From Candidatus Bathyarchaeota archaeon (GTDB lineage Archaea; Thermoproteota; Bathyarchaeia; TCS64; PIYN01): a stretch of 35,884 nt of DNA. The DNA is taken from contig PIYN01000023.1 in the NCBI GenBank assembly GCA_003601775.1, positions 1 to 35,884 on the forward strand. The letters run 5' to 3'. The position numbers were made by a program, and so were the translations under genes. The notes below the pieces were generated by a model. It saw only the letters and a program-made list of their open reading frames with translations. It was not told the origin of the DNA and did no database searches. Positions 8,558-14,873 of the stretch are shown here, piece after piece. The number at the start of each line of letters is the position of its first letter. Within the stretch, counting starts at the first letter, position 1.

Positions 8558-8571
8558 ATCTCCCCACTTAA
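8558..8571 (+). repeat. Left copy of 14-base inverted repeat around tauE
   Basis: ATCTCCCCACTTAA here is the exact reverse complement of 9531-9544. The pair brackets the AT-rich TauE gene and its flanks. The left copy also sits in a small hairpin (CCCC...GGGG at 8562-8577), so a terminator or promoter role is possible. Confidence 0.5.
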
Positions 8572-8627
8572 ATGGGGAAAGTGTTAACATCCTCAACGAT
8601 CTTAAAGTAAGGTGCCCATAGGGGGTC

Positions 8628-9380
8628 TTATAATAGAGCTTGATGTATGGTTCTTATGCTTAAAACTATGATCAATATTCCAACAATTATCATCAATGTT
8701 TTGGACGGTAGCCTCTTGCAGACGTACGCTGCGAGGGGAGCCGCTAGGACTCCTCCGATGACTAAGCCGAGGATTATCTGCCATTGTACTAATCCGATTG
8801 TTGTGAGGAAGGTTGCGACTTCAGTTATGGATACGAAGAACTCTGCGAGGTTAACCGAGCCTATCGCGAATCTGGGGTTGCTTCCTCTTGCCACTAAGGT
8901 GGATGTTACTATTGGACCCCAACCGCCTCCTCCTATTGCGTCAAAGAACCCGCCAAGCAGGCCCAACGGGAAGAGTATGGTTTTCACGTTCTTTTTTTCG
9001 GTTTTTTTGAGTGCTTTTCGAAGTATCATTATTCCCATTATGAGTAAGTAGAAGGCGACGAAGGGTTTTATCATTTTTGCTGGTATGGTTGTGAGGATGT
9101 ACGCCCCTACAGCGCCACCTATCACTCCCGGGATGAGGAGCTTGATGAACAGTTTTTTGTCGACGTTTCCAAGTTTTAGGTGTGATAGGCCAGATATGCC
9201 GCTTATGAATATTTCTGCTGTGTGGACGCTTGCGCTTGCCATAGCTGGTGGTATGCCCATGCTGAGTAGAAAGGTTGTTGAGCTTACTCCATAGGCCATT
9301 CCGAGGGCCCCATCAATTATTTGAGCGATGAACCCTACAATTATAAAGAGGATGATCACTTCATACATTATCTTAAACAC
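8628..9380 (-). CDS. TauE/SafE (TSUP) family membrane permease
   Basis: A 250-residue membrane protein with about seven to eight helices. The N-terminal FIAQIIDGALGMAYG and the internal LGLLGGFFDAIGGGGWGP are the two halves of the TSUP repeat. Known relatives export or import sulfite, sulfoacetate or other small sulfur/carbon anions; the substrate here is unknown. A lysine-rich loop (KKTEKKNVK) lies between the halves. Base composition is visibly more AT-rich than the neighbours, with many T-ending codons, and a 14-base inverted repeat brackets the gene, both pointing to acquisition. The start could also be the ATG five codons further in. Confidence 0.9.
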   Translation of the reverse strand: MFKIMYEVIILFIIVGFIAQIIDGALGMAYGVSSTTFLLSMGIPPAMASASVHTAEIFISGISGLSHLKLGNVDKKLFIKLLIPGVIGGAVGAYILTTIPAKMIKPFVAFYLLIMGIMILRKALKKTEKKNVKTILFPLGLLGGFFDAIGGGGWGPIVTSTLVARGSNPRFAIGSVNLAEFFVSITEVATFLTTIGLVQWQIILGLVIGGVLAAPLAAYVCKRLPSKTLMIIVGILIIVLSIRTIHQALL

Positions 9381-9530
9381 TCTCTCGCTTGTTTAATAGG
9401 CTTGTTTCCTCAATTTTTTCCTTCAACCTTACGAGAAGAACCGCTAGAACCCACTTCTCCCACTCCTCAGCCACTCCGACCACCCTTCAATCTAAGCATA
9501 GCTTCATATATGATCCAGAAAGCTCCTTAC

Positions 9531-9544
9531 TTAAGTGGGGAGAT
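9531..9544 (-). repeat. Right copy of 14-base inverted repeat around tauE
   Basis: TTAAGTGGGGAGAT, the exact reverse complement of 8558-8571. It ends at the base before the stop of the aspartyl-protease gene at 9546. I see no clear target-site duplication outside the pair. Confidence 0.5.
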
Positions 9545-9545
9545 G

Positions 9546-9908
9546 TCAAAGGAGCAGTATTCTCGCTTCCTTAAGTTCTCCCGTCGTCGGGTCCACCTTG
9601 AGGCCGAGCGCCTCGAGTGTGAGGACGCCTATCAGCATGTCCTTCAGGTCCTTGGATACAAGTATGGGGGTTAAGCCCCGCTTTCCCTGGATCTCCACTA
9701 CGGCGAAGCTCTCATCGAGCCTCGTCGACCCCTTCGCCGTCTCAACGTCCTTGAAGCCCACCACCCTGAGCCCCAGCTTCTCATAGAGGCCCTGAGGTAT
9801 CACCGTGAAGGTCGAGCCCGTGTCGACGAGGGCCTCCCTATCCACCTCGGCTCCGGTGAGCGGGTTTATCACCCTTACCTTGACCCATATATGCCCCATC
9901 CCTCTCAC
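9546..9908 (-). CDS. Retropepsin-like (clan AA) aspartic protease
   Basis: A 120-residue protein, the size of one retropepsin half. ALVDTGSTFTVIP contains the catalytic DTGS/T triad near residue 27, and LIGVLTLEALGLKVDPTTG near the end is the second conserved strand-helix of the family. Such single-domain proteins act as homodimers; archaeal substrates are unknown. The GTG at 9908 overlaps the stop of the upstream ATPase remnant (GTGA); the ATG at 9899 is an alternative start. The tight coupling suggests the two were once one operon. Confidence 0.8.
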   Translation of the reverse strand: MRGMGHIWVKVRVINPLTGAEVDREALVDTGSTFTVIPQGLYEKLGLRVVGFKDVETAKGSTRLDESFAVVEIQGKRGLTPILVSKDLKDMLIGVLTLEALGLKVDPTTGELKEARILLL

Positions 9909-10560
9909 CCTGTGAGGGGTTGTCCACGCCCCTTAAAGCCTTTACGTGGCTTGTATCTCCTCAGGGTCTCCACGACCTCCTCCACCTCCTCCCTGTCGTC
10001 GGTGAGCCTCGCTATCCTGATGGCCTCCCTCACGTCCCTGGAGTCGAGCCTGTCACAGACGGCCTTGGCTATGCGCCAGGCCCTCTCCTCCTCCACGCCC
10101 TCACGCCTCTGGAGGACGCCGACGCAGACCCCTATGAACTCCTCCCTCGTGTACTCGGGGAACTCCAGGACCTCGAACCTGCTGAGGACCTCCGGGGGGA
10201 TATCCCTCCTCCTGTTCGCCGCGGCGAAGACGATGGTCTTGAGCATCGCCTCCCTCCTCCTCCCGTAGAGGACCTCGACGACGCGCCCCGTCTCGCAGAG
10301 GGAGAGGAGGACGGCGTAGTCCCTCAGGGAGAGCTTGTCCAGCTCATCGATGAGGTAGTCGGCGAGCACAGGCCAGGGTGATATTCCCACAGCCCGCCCC
10401 CACCTCTAAGGCTACGTCCCCCTTAGTTACCTCGGCGGCGGAGAAGATGTCGCAAGACCTCGGCGTCTACCAGCTGCTACTCGTCGAGGTCGGTCTTCAA
10501 TCTAATGCTGAAGCGCTCCAGCAGGCCCAGGGTCCCGTCCTTAAGCAAGATGATCGATCT
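9905..10560 (-). pseudogene. Broken archaeal AAA+ ATPase
   Basis: The readable 3' part (about 161 codons, 10390-9905) carries the second half of an AAA+ module: YLIDELDKLSLRDYAVLL (Walker B region), VFAAANRRRDIPPEVLSRF (sensor 1 and arginine-finger region), then a helical lid ending in DSRDVREAIRIARLT. Upstream, 10490-10560 reads LKDGTLGLLERFSIRLKTD in another frame, followed by an in-frame TAG and further stops, and no Walker A P-loop is found. The family is a group of small archaeal ATPases resembling helicase loaders. Without the P-loop it cannot hydrolyse ATP in the usual way. The 3' part could still be expressed with the aspartyl-protease gene it overlaps. Confidence 0.7.
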
Positions 10561-10586
10561 CCGAAGATGATCGGCTGAGGGGGGGC

Positions 10587-11819
10587 TTAGGGCCTACTTA
10601 TCTTCCTCTGGGTGGGGCGTTTCCTCGGCTCCTCCTTCACCTTCCTCAGCGAGCGGTCCAGGTCGTTGCAGAGCTCGTCGAGGGCTGTTAGGAGGTCCCA
10701 CCCCTTGGCCTCCGCGTGGAACTGTCGGAGGGGTCCATGGATGAGGGCCTTGATCTCGTACCTGGTCCGATTTCCGCCTATGTCCCTCCTCTTCAATTTC
10801 ACGGTCACCTCCTCTATCTGGGGGTAGAAGCGTATATTCCTCTCGATCAGCCTCCTGATCTTCTCCTCGGCGACAGAGGCCTCGAAGAACCCGTCTTCGT
10901 CCGTCAGCCCCACTATGGAGATCGGGACCCGCTCCTCCCCCTCCCTGAGCCTCAAGAGGAGGGAGACGATCTCCCTGGGGGTGAGGATCCCAAGGAGTTC
11001 TCCCCCGACCCCTTCAACGATACAGGCGCTCTTCTCCTCCTCAACAAACCCTCGGGCGACCTCGGAGCAGGGGGTCTGGGGGCCAACAGTGAAGGGGTGA
11101 AGATCCATGATGCCCTCCACCGGCCCGTCCAATCTACCTATCGCCTCCCCGACGCGCTCACCCGGCTCGGTCCCGCTTACGGGGGCGACGAAGTGATAGA
11201 CGATGTTCATCGCTGTGACGATGCCAAGGAGGCGCTCTCCATCTAAGACGGGCAGATGGCTTATCCTATGGTCGAGCATCAATCTCCTGGCGGAGGAGAT
11301 CTTGCTCTGCTTCTCTATCGTGATGACGGGGTGCTTCATCACCTTGCTCACGGGGATCTCCCTTAGATCCCGTGTGGTCGAGAGTGCTTTAGTGACCTCG
11401 ACCTGGGAGAGGATGCCGACGACGTCGCCCCACTCCACGATGGGGATCGCCCTGGCGTCGTTTCGGGACATGAGCTCCGCCGCCTCGTAGACCCGCCTAT
11501 CAGGTGTGAGGGTCCCCACGAATCTCCAGATGCGTCTCAGCCTCGTCCGGTCTGGGTGGACGACCTTCAGGAGGCCCCTGAGGGTGGCGAGGCCGACCTT
11601 ATCCTCACCGACGACCGGGGCCTCGTAGAGGCCCGTCTCTTGGAAGTAGCCGAGGAGCTTGGAGGCGGTATCTGAGGGGCTGAAGACCTCGGGGGCCTCC
11701 CTCATGAGCTGGGAGGCCTCGAGTAGGGCTATGTCTCTGACTTCCGGAGAAGACAACTCCACAAACCTCACTGAAGGTATGTCGACGACCCTATATATAC
11801 CCATCTGAGGAAGCCCCAT
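10587..11819 (-). CDS. Four-CBS-domain protein fused to a C-terminal ribosome-hibernation (HPF/RaiA-like) domain
   Basis: A 410-residue protein. Four CBS repeats cover roughly residues 25-90, 100-150, 157-210 and 233-290; good examples are ARAIPIVEWGDVVGILSQ and ISHLPVLDGERLLGIVT. From about 295 to 395 the sequence changes to an S30AE/HPF-like alpha-beta domain: VTVKLKRRDIGG, a second strand, then HAEAKGWDLLTALDELC and DLDRSLRKVKEE, matching the RaiA/HPF end. CBS pairs bind adenine nucleotides and HPF domains sit in the ribosomal mRNA/tRNA channel, so a nucleotide-sensing ribosome-silencing factor is the natural inference. The short basic tail (RKRPTQRK) may touch rRNA. The start may be the ATG at 11804. 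It is divergent from the trpS leader. Confidence 0.8.
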   Translation of the reverse strand: MGLPQMGIYRVVDIPSVRFVELSSPEVRDIALLEASQLMREAPEVFSPSDTASKLLGYFQETGLYEAPVVGEDKVGLATLRGLLKVVHPDRTRLRRIWRFVGTLTPDRRVYEAAELMSRNDARAIPIVEWGDVVGILSQVEVTKALSTTRDLREIPVSKVMKHPVITIEKQSKISSARRLMLDHRISHLPVLDGERLLGIVTAMNIVYHFVAPVSGTEPGERVGEAIGRLDGPVEGIMDLHPFTVGPQTPCSEVARGFVEEEKSACIVEGVGGELLGILTPREIVSLLLRLREGEERVPISIVGLTDEDGFFEASVAEEKIRRLIERNIRFYPQIEEVTVKLKRRDIGGNRTRYEIKALIHGPLRQFHAEAKGWDLLTALDELCNDLDRSLRKVKEEPRKRPTQRKISRP

Positions 11820-11886
11820 AGGAGGCGGGACGGTGATGCTTCCCCATCAGCCTTCCGCTGCCACTACCCAGGGTGTGTTCGGAAAA

Positions 11887-11894
11887 TTTTTAAG
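11887..11894 (+). promoter_or_regulatory. TATA box of the trpS leader transcript
   Basis: TTTTTAAG, about 50 bases before the leader-peptide GTG, predicts transcription starting near 11915. The wider AAAATTTTTAAG is nearly palindromic and could also serve the divergent CBS-HPF gene. The trpB2 leader has its TATA box at almost the same distance from its leader peptide. Confidence 0.5.
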
Positions 11895-11926
11895 ACGTGG
11901 GAAGGGAAGTAATGATTGCGTGATCT

Positions 11927-12016
11927 GTGGAGGGTAGGAGCGTGTATCACTCGGACTGGGCAGGAGATCCCTCCTGACGGAGGGGCGTGAAGTCAGAAGC
12001 AGTCGCTACCTTCCAC
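11927..12016 (+). promoter_or_regulatory. Structured leader RNA of trpS
   Basis: An outer stem pairs 11927-11937 with 12006-12016 (11 base pairs, one G-U), and its 5' arm contains GGAGG, the binding site for the leader peptide. Inside, CCCTCC (11969-11974) pairs with GGAGGG (11979-11984) around a TGAC loop holding the leader stop codon TGA (11975-11977). GACTG (11954-11958) can also pair with CAGTC (12000-12004). The segment 11929-11959 is nearly identical to 24980-25012 before trpB2. Stems were found by eye; regulation is inferred. Confidence 0.6.
11942..11977 (+). CDS. Tryptophan-containing leader peptide upstream of trpS
   Basis: A GTG-started frame of 11 codons plus TGA, (M)YHSDWAGDPS. 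GGAGG at 11929-11933 is a good ribosome binding site 8 bases before the GTG. The peptide has one Trp codon at position 6, preceded by Asp, and its stop lies in the loop of a six- to seven-base-pair hairpin. A second peptide of exactly the same length at 24995-25030 before trpB2 shares residues 1, 5, 6 and 11. By analogy with bacterial trp and tna leader peptides, the ribosome on this frame may report tryptophan or charged tRNA-Trp; that is inference. Confidence 0.6.
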   Translation: MYHSDWAGDPS

Positions 12017-12114
12017 CTGATCTTCTAAGGTTCTTCCAACTCTGGGACGTGAGTTGTCTCCAAGGGTTGGACTCGATGGATTTTGGAGGTTCAGGGTTGG
12101 GTATGTGAGGTGAT

Positions 12115-13242
12115 ATGGAGATGGTGAAGAAGGAGGAGATGGTCGTCACCCCCTGGAAGGTCTCAGGGAGAATAGACTATGAGAAACTGATAAAGCAGTT
12201 CGGGACGCAGCCCATCGACGAGGAACTCCTCGAGAGGATAAGGGGGCATACGGGCCGCCTCCATCTCCAGCTGCGTAGGGGCCTCTTCTTCTCCCACAGG
12301 GACCTCGACTGGATCCTGGACAAGTATGAAGCCGGGGAGAAGTTCGTCCTATATACCGGGAGGGGTCCCTCTGGACCCGTCCACTTGGGGCACCTCGTCC
12401 CTTGGATCTTCACGAAGCACCTCCAGGACGCCTTCGACGCGAAGCTCTACTTCCAGATGACCGACGATGAGAAGTTCCTCGTGAACCCGGAGCTGACGTT
12501 GGAGGACACGGCGAGGTTCACCTATGAGAACGCCCTCGACCTCATCGCCTGTGGCTTCGAGCCGGGGAAGATGGTGATCATCAGGGATGTTAAGGACATC
12601 GGGCACCTCTACAGGATCGCCCTGAGGGTCGCGAAGCACGTGAACTACTCCACAGTCAAGGCGATCTTCGGCTTCGAGGACTCCTCGAACATTGGGATCA
12701 TCTTCTTCCCAGCCATCCAGGCGGTCCCCTGCTTCATCGCCTCGGAGGAGGAGGGACACAACGTCCCGGTCCTCATCCCAGCCGCCATCGACCAAGACCC
12801 CTACTGGAGGATGACCCGGGACATCGCCTCGAAGCTGGGCTACTACAAGCCCGCGCAGATGCACTGTAAGTTCCTTCCGGGCCTGGGGAAGGGGGGGAAG
12901 ATGTCGGCCTCGATGCCCGAGACCTGCATCTTCACCACGGATACCCCCGAGGAGGTGGAGCAGAAGGTCTGGAACGCCTTCACGGGGGGGAGGCCGACGG
13001 TGAAGGAGCAGAGGGAGCTCGGCGGGGACCCGAGCATCTGCACCGTCTATGCCTACTTCTACTACCTCTTCGAGGAGGACGACGAGGAGATCGCGGAGCT
13101 GGAGAGGAGGTGCCGCACGGGCGGCGTCCTCTGTGGTGACTGCAAGAAGAGGCTCACGGAGAGGATCAACAGATTCCTGAAGGTGCACCAGAGGAGGAGG
13201 GAGGAGGCGAAGGACATCTTGGACAAGTTCCTAATGGAGTAG
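12115..13242 (+). CDS. trpS: Tryptophanyl-tRNA synthetase
   Basis: Charges tRNA-Trp. The 375-residue product is of the archaeal/eukaryotic type: N-terminal VVTPWKVSGRIDYEKLI, then GRGPSGPVHLGH with the HIGH motif as HLGH near residue 88, and the KMSKS loop as GGKMSASMP near residue 262. The C-terminal helical anticodon region ends RRREEAKDILDKFLME. GTGAGGTGAT just before the ATG is a strong ribosome binding site; the ATG at 12139 is an alternative. It has an unusually long leader (about 200 bases from the predicted transcript start) containing the Trp leader peptide and stem-loops. The creatininase gene follows after 51 bases. Confidence 0.95.
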   Translation: MEMVKKEEMVVTPWKVSGRIDYEKLIKQFGTQPIDEELLERIRGHTGRLHLQLRRGLFFSHRDLDWILDKYEAGEKFVLYTGRGPSGPVHLGHLVPWIFTKHLQDAFDAKLYFQMTDDEKFLVNPELTLEDTARFTYENALDLIACGFEPGKMVIIRDVKDIGHLYRIALRVAKHVNYSTVKAIFGFEDSSNIGIIFFPAIQAVPCFIASEEEGHNVPVLIPAAIDQDPYWRMTRDIASKLGYYKPAQMHCKFLPGLGKGGKMSASMPETCIFTTDTPEEVEQKVWNAFTGGRPTVKEQRELGGDPSICTVYAYFYYLFEEDDEEIAELERRCRTGGVLCGDCKKRLTERINRFLKVHQRRREEAKDILDKFLME

Positions 13243-13293
13243 CCCCCGAACCCGTTATATGGGACATGGGACTATATCCCCTCGGTGGAGTGA

Positions 13294-14139
13294 TTGTCCG
13301 AGAAGGGTAAGCTGAAGAGGTTCTGGCTCCAGGAGCTCACCCGCCCGGCCTTCGAGGAGTGGCTCGAGAACGAGCCAGCCCCCGTCGTCATCATCGGCAC
13401 AGGCTCGGTGGAGCAGCATGGGCCCCACCTCCCCCTCGGGACCGACTCCCTCGCCGTCAGGGCCCTCATAGAGGACGTGGCGAGGAGGACGAACTCCGTC
13501 TGCTTCCACCCCTGCTGGCCCGGCTACTCGCCCCATCACATGGGGTTCCCCGGGACGGTGACCTTCAGCGAGAGCACCCTGATGGGCGTCCTCATGGATA
13601 CCATAGACAGCCTCGCCGTCCACGGCGTCAAGCGCTTCCTCCTGGTGAACGCCCACGGAGGGAACAGGAACATCATGGCCCTCGTCGTCCAGCTGGCAAA
13701 GCGGTACAGCGGCGTCATGGTCGCCGCCCCCACTGGGCCCAGCGGGACGGAGCTCGCGAAGAAGATCAGGTACAGGATGGGGAAGTACTGGGACGTCCAC
13801 TCGGGCCCGACGGAGACGGCCTACGCCCTCCTCCACTTCCCCGAGCTCGTCGAGATGGAGAGGCTGGAGGGTTGGGAGCCGACCCTGGAGATCGATGAGA
13901 AGCTGAGGGAGTTCCTGAACCCCGATAGGCCCGACTATGAACTCGTCAGACAGGTCTACGCCGCCTGCACCCAGCCCAACACCGACGACTTCACCTCCTC
14001 GGGCGTCTACGGCCTCAACGACCCGAGGGAGGCTGACGTGGAGGAGGCGAGGAAGAGACACGAGGAGAGGGTCCAGTTCCTCGTCGACTTCATCAACCTC
14101 TGGAAGAAGATACCCCTACCACCCGCCTTCAAGGACTGA
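13294..14139 (+). CDS. Creatininase family amidohydrolase
   Basis: A 281-residue metal-dependent hydrolase of the creatininase superfamily. Metal and active-site signatures are GSVEQHGPHLPLGTD near residue 32, the GFPGTVTFS strand, VNAHGGNRN near residue 118 and the late GPTETA glutamate. Members hydrolyse small cyclic or formyl amides: creatinine in some bacteria, and a formamide in archaeal flavin/F420 synthesis (ArfB). Which reaction applies here is not visible. The start is TTG at 13294 behind GGTGGAGTGAT. A new TATA-like ACCCGTTATATGGGAC around 13249 suggests its own promoter as well as possible read-through from trpS. Confidence 0.85.
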   Translation: MSEKGKLKRFWLQELTRPAFEEWLENEPAPVVIIGTGSVEQHGPHLPLGTDSLAVRALIEDVARRTNSVCFHPCWPGYSPHHMGFPGTVTFSESTLMGVLMDTIDSLAVHGVKRFLLVNAHGGNRNIMALVVQLAKRYSGVMVAAPTGPSGTELAKKIRYRMGKYWDVHSGPTETAYALLHFPELVEMERLEGWEPTLEIDEKLREFLNPDRPDYELVRQVYAACTQPNTDDFTSSGVYGLNDPREADVEEARKRHEERVQFLVDFINLWKKIPLPPAFKD

Positions 14140-14271
14140 GAGCCCCACTTTTATTTAACCTCAAACTGGGGCATCCTCTGACGCCCCTCGATCCCAGAAC
14201 TGTATCAGGGCTACATAAAGTCCTTAACTATCAAGGGTCCTGAAACCTTATAGGCACGTCGTGATGGGGAG

Positions 14272-14454
14272 ATGGGGCTCTCCTTATGCCATGACCTGAG
14301 GGAGTTCAGGGTCTCAGACTGGGAGGGGCCCTCAGACCTGATCCTCGTCCTCTGCCTCGACGAGGGGAGGGTCCTCGAGATCAGGGAGGTCCCCATCGCC
14401 CCGGAGATCCTGGAGAGGGGGACGAAGGCCCAGGCCGTCGCAACATGGGGGTGA
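14272..14454 (+). CDS. Small hypothetical protein (60 residues)
   Basis: Unrecognised. The frame has plausible protein character, with a beta-rich middle (DLILVLCLDEGRVLEIREV) and a helix (APEILERGTKAQAVA). A TATA-like CCTTATAGG lies about 25 bases before the ATG, as expected for a leaderless archaeal transcript. Competing minus-strand frames exist, so it is only moderately supported. Confidence 0.45.
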   Translation: MGLSLCHDLREFRVSDWEGPSDLILVLCLDEGRVLEIREVPIAPEILERGTKAQAVATWG

Positions 14455-14519
14455 CGCGCCATCGCTCTGGGGTGGAGAGATAACCTTTAATCTGCCTACC
14501 TCCTCTGTAGAAGGCATAG

Positions 14520-14825
14520 GTGTACCCCTTGATCCGGTGCAGGGCGTGTGGCGCGGAGAACAGCGACGAGGCAAGGTATTGTACTCGATGCGGCGCCCCG
14601 TTGAGGTCGGGGAGCGTCCTATACCTTGGGCATCATCCCAGGTATCGCCGCGAAGGTCGTATATGGCTCCTGCTCTTCGGGTCCGTGATGGTGGTCTATG
14701 GTCTCCTCAAGCTCCTCGAGACCTATTGCCGAATCGTCGTAGATCTCTGGCCGGTCTTGGTGATCCTCTTCGGAGCGGCGCTGCTGTACGGCTCCCTACG
14801 GAGTGGCGGTTCCGGGCGTACTTGA
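14520..14825 (+). CDS. Zinc-ribbon membrane protein
   Basis: A 101-residue protein. An N-terminal zinc ribbon (CRACGAENSDEARYCTRCG, residues 7-25, two CxxC pairs) is followed by two hydrophobic segments, about 49-66 and 74-91. This zinc_ribbon_2 plus two-helix arrangement is common in archaeal genomes, and its function is unknown. The start is GTG at 14520; a TTG at 14529 is also possible. It lies between two unrelated genes, so context gives no role. Confidence 0.7.
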   Translation: MYPLIRCRACGAENSDEARYCTRCGAPLRSGSVLYLGHHPRYRREGRIWLLLFGSVMVVYGLLKLLETYCRIVVDLWPVLVILFGAALLYGSLRSGGSGRT

Positions 14826-14873
14826 GGAAAGGGTCTTAAACTCTATGCGGATAATTTTTCCTTGGGATTGTGG

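Noticed and set aside
12083-12127. Trp-rich short frame overlapping the trpS start (EVQGWVCEVIWRW after a TTG)
   Set aside because: TGG codons arise easily in this G/T-rich stretch, there is no ribosome binding site at the TTG, and the last two Trp codons come from the trpS ATG region itself. No counterpart exists before trpB2.
12349-14061. Long minus-strand open frames opposite trpS and the creatininase gene
   Set aside because: Antisense shadows rich in L, E, V and P with no family character; plus-strand genes have clear catalytic motifs.
14272-14320. SDWEG in the small protein at 14272 as a third copy of the Trp leader peptide
   Set aside because: Only the short SDW match is shared; ribosome binding site, GTG start, spacing and hairpin are missing, and the frame runs on to 60 codons.
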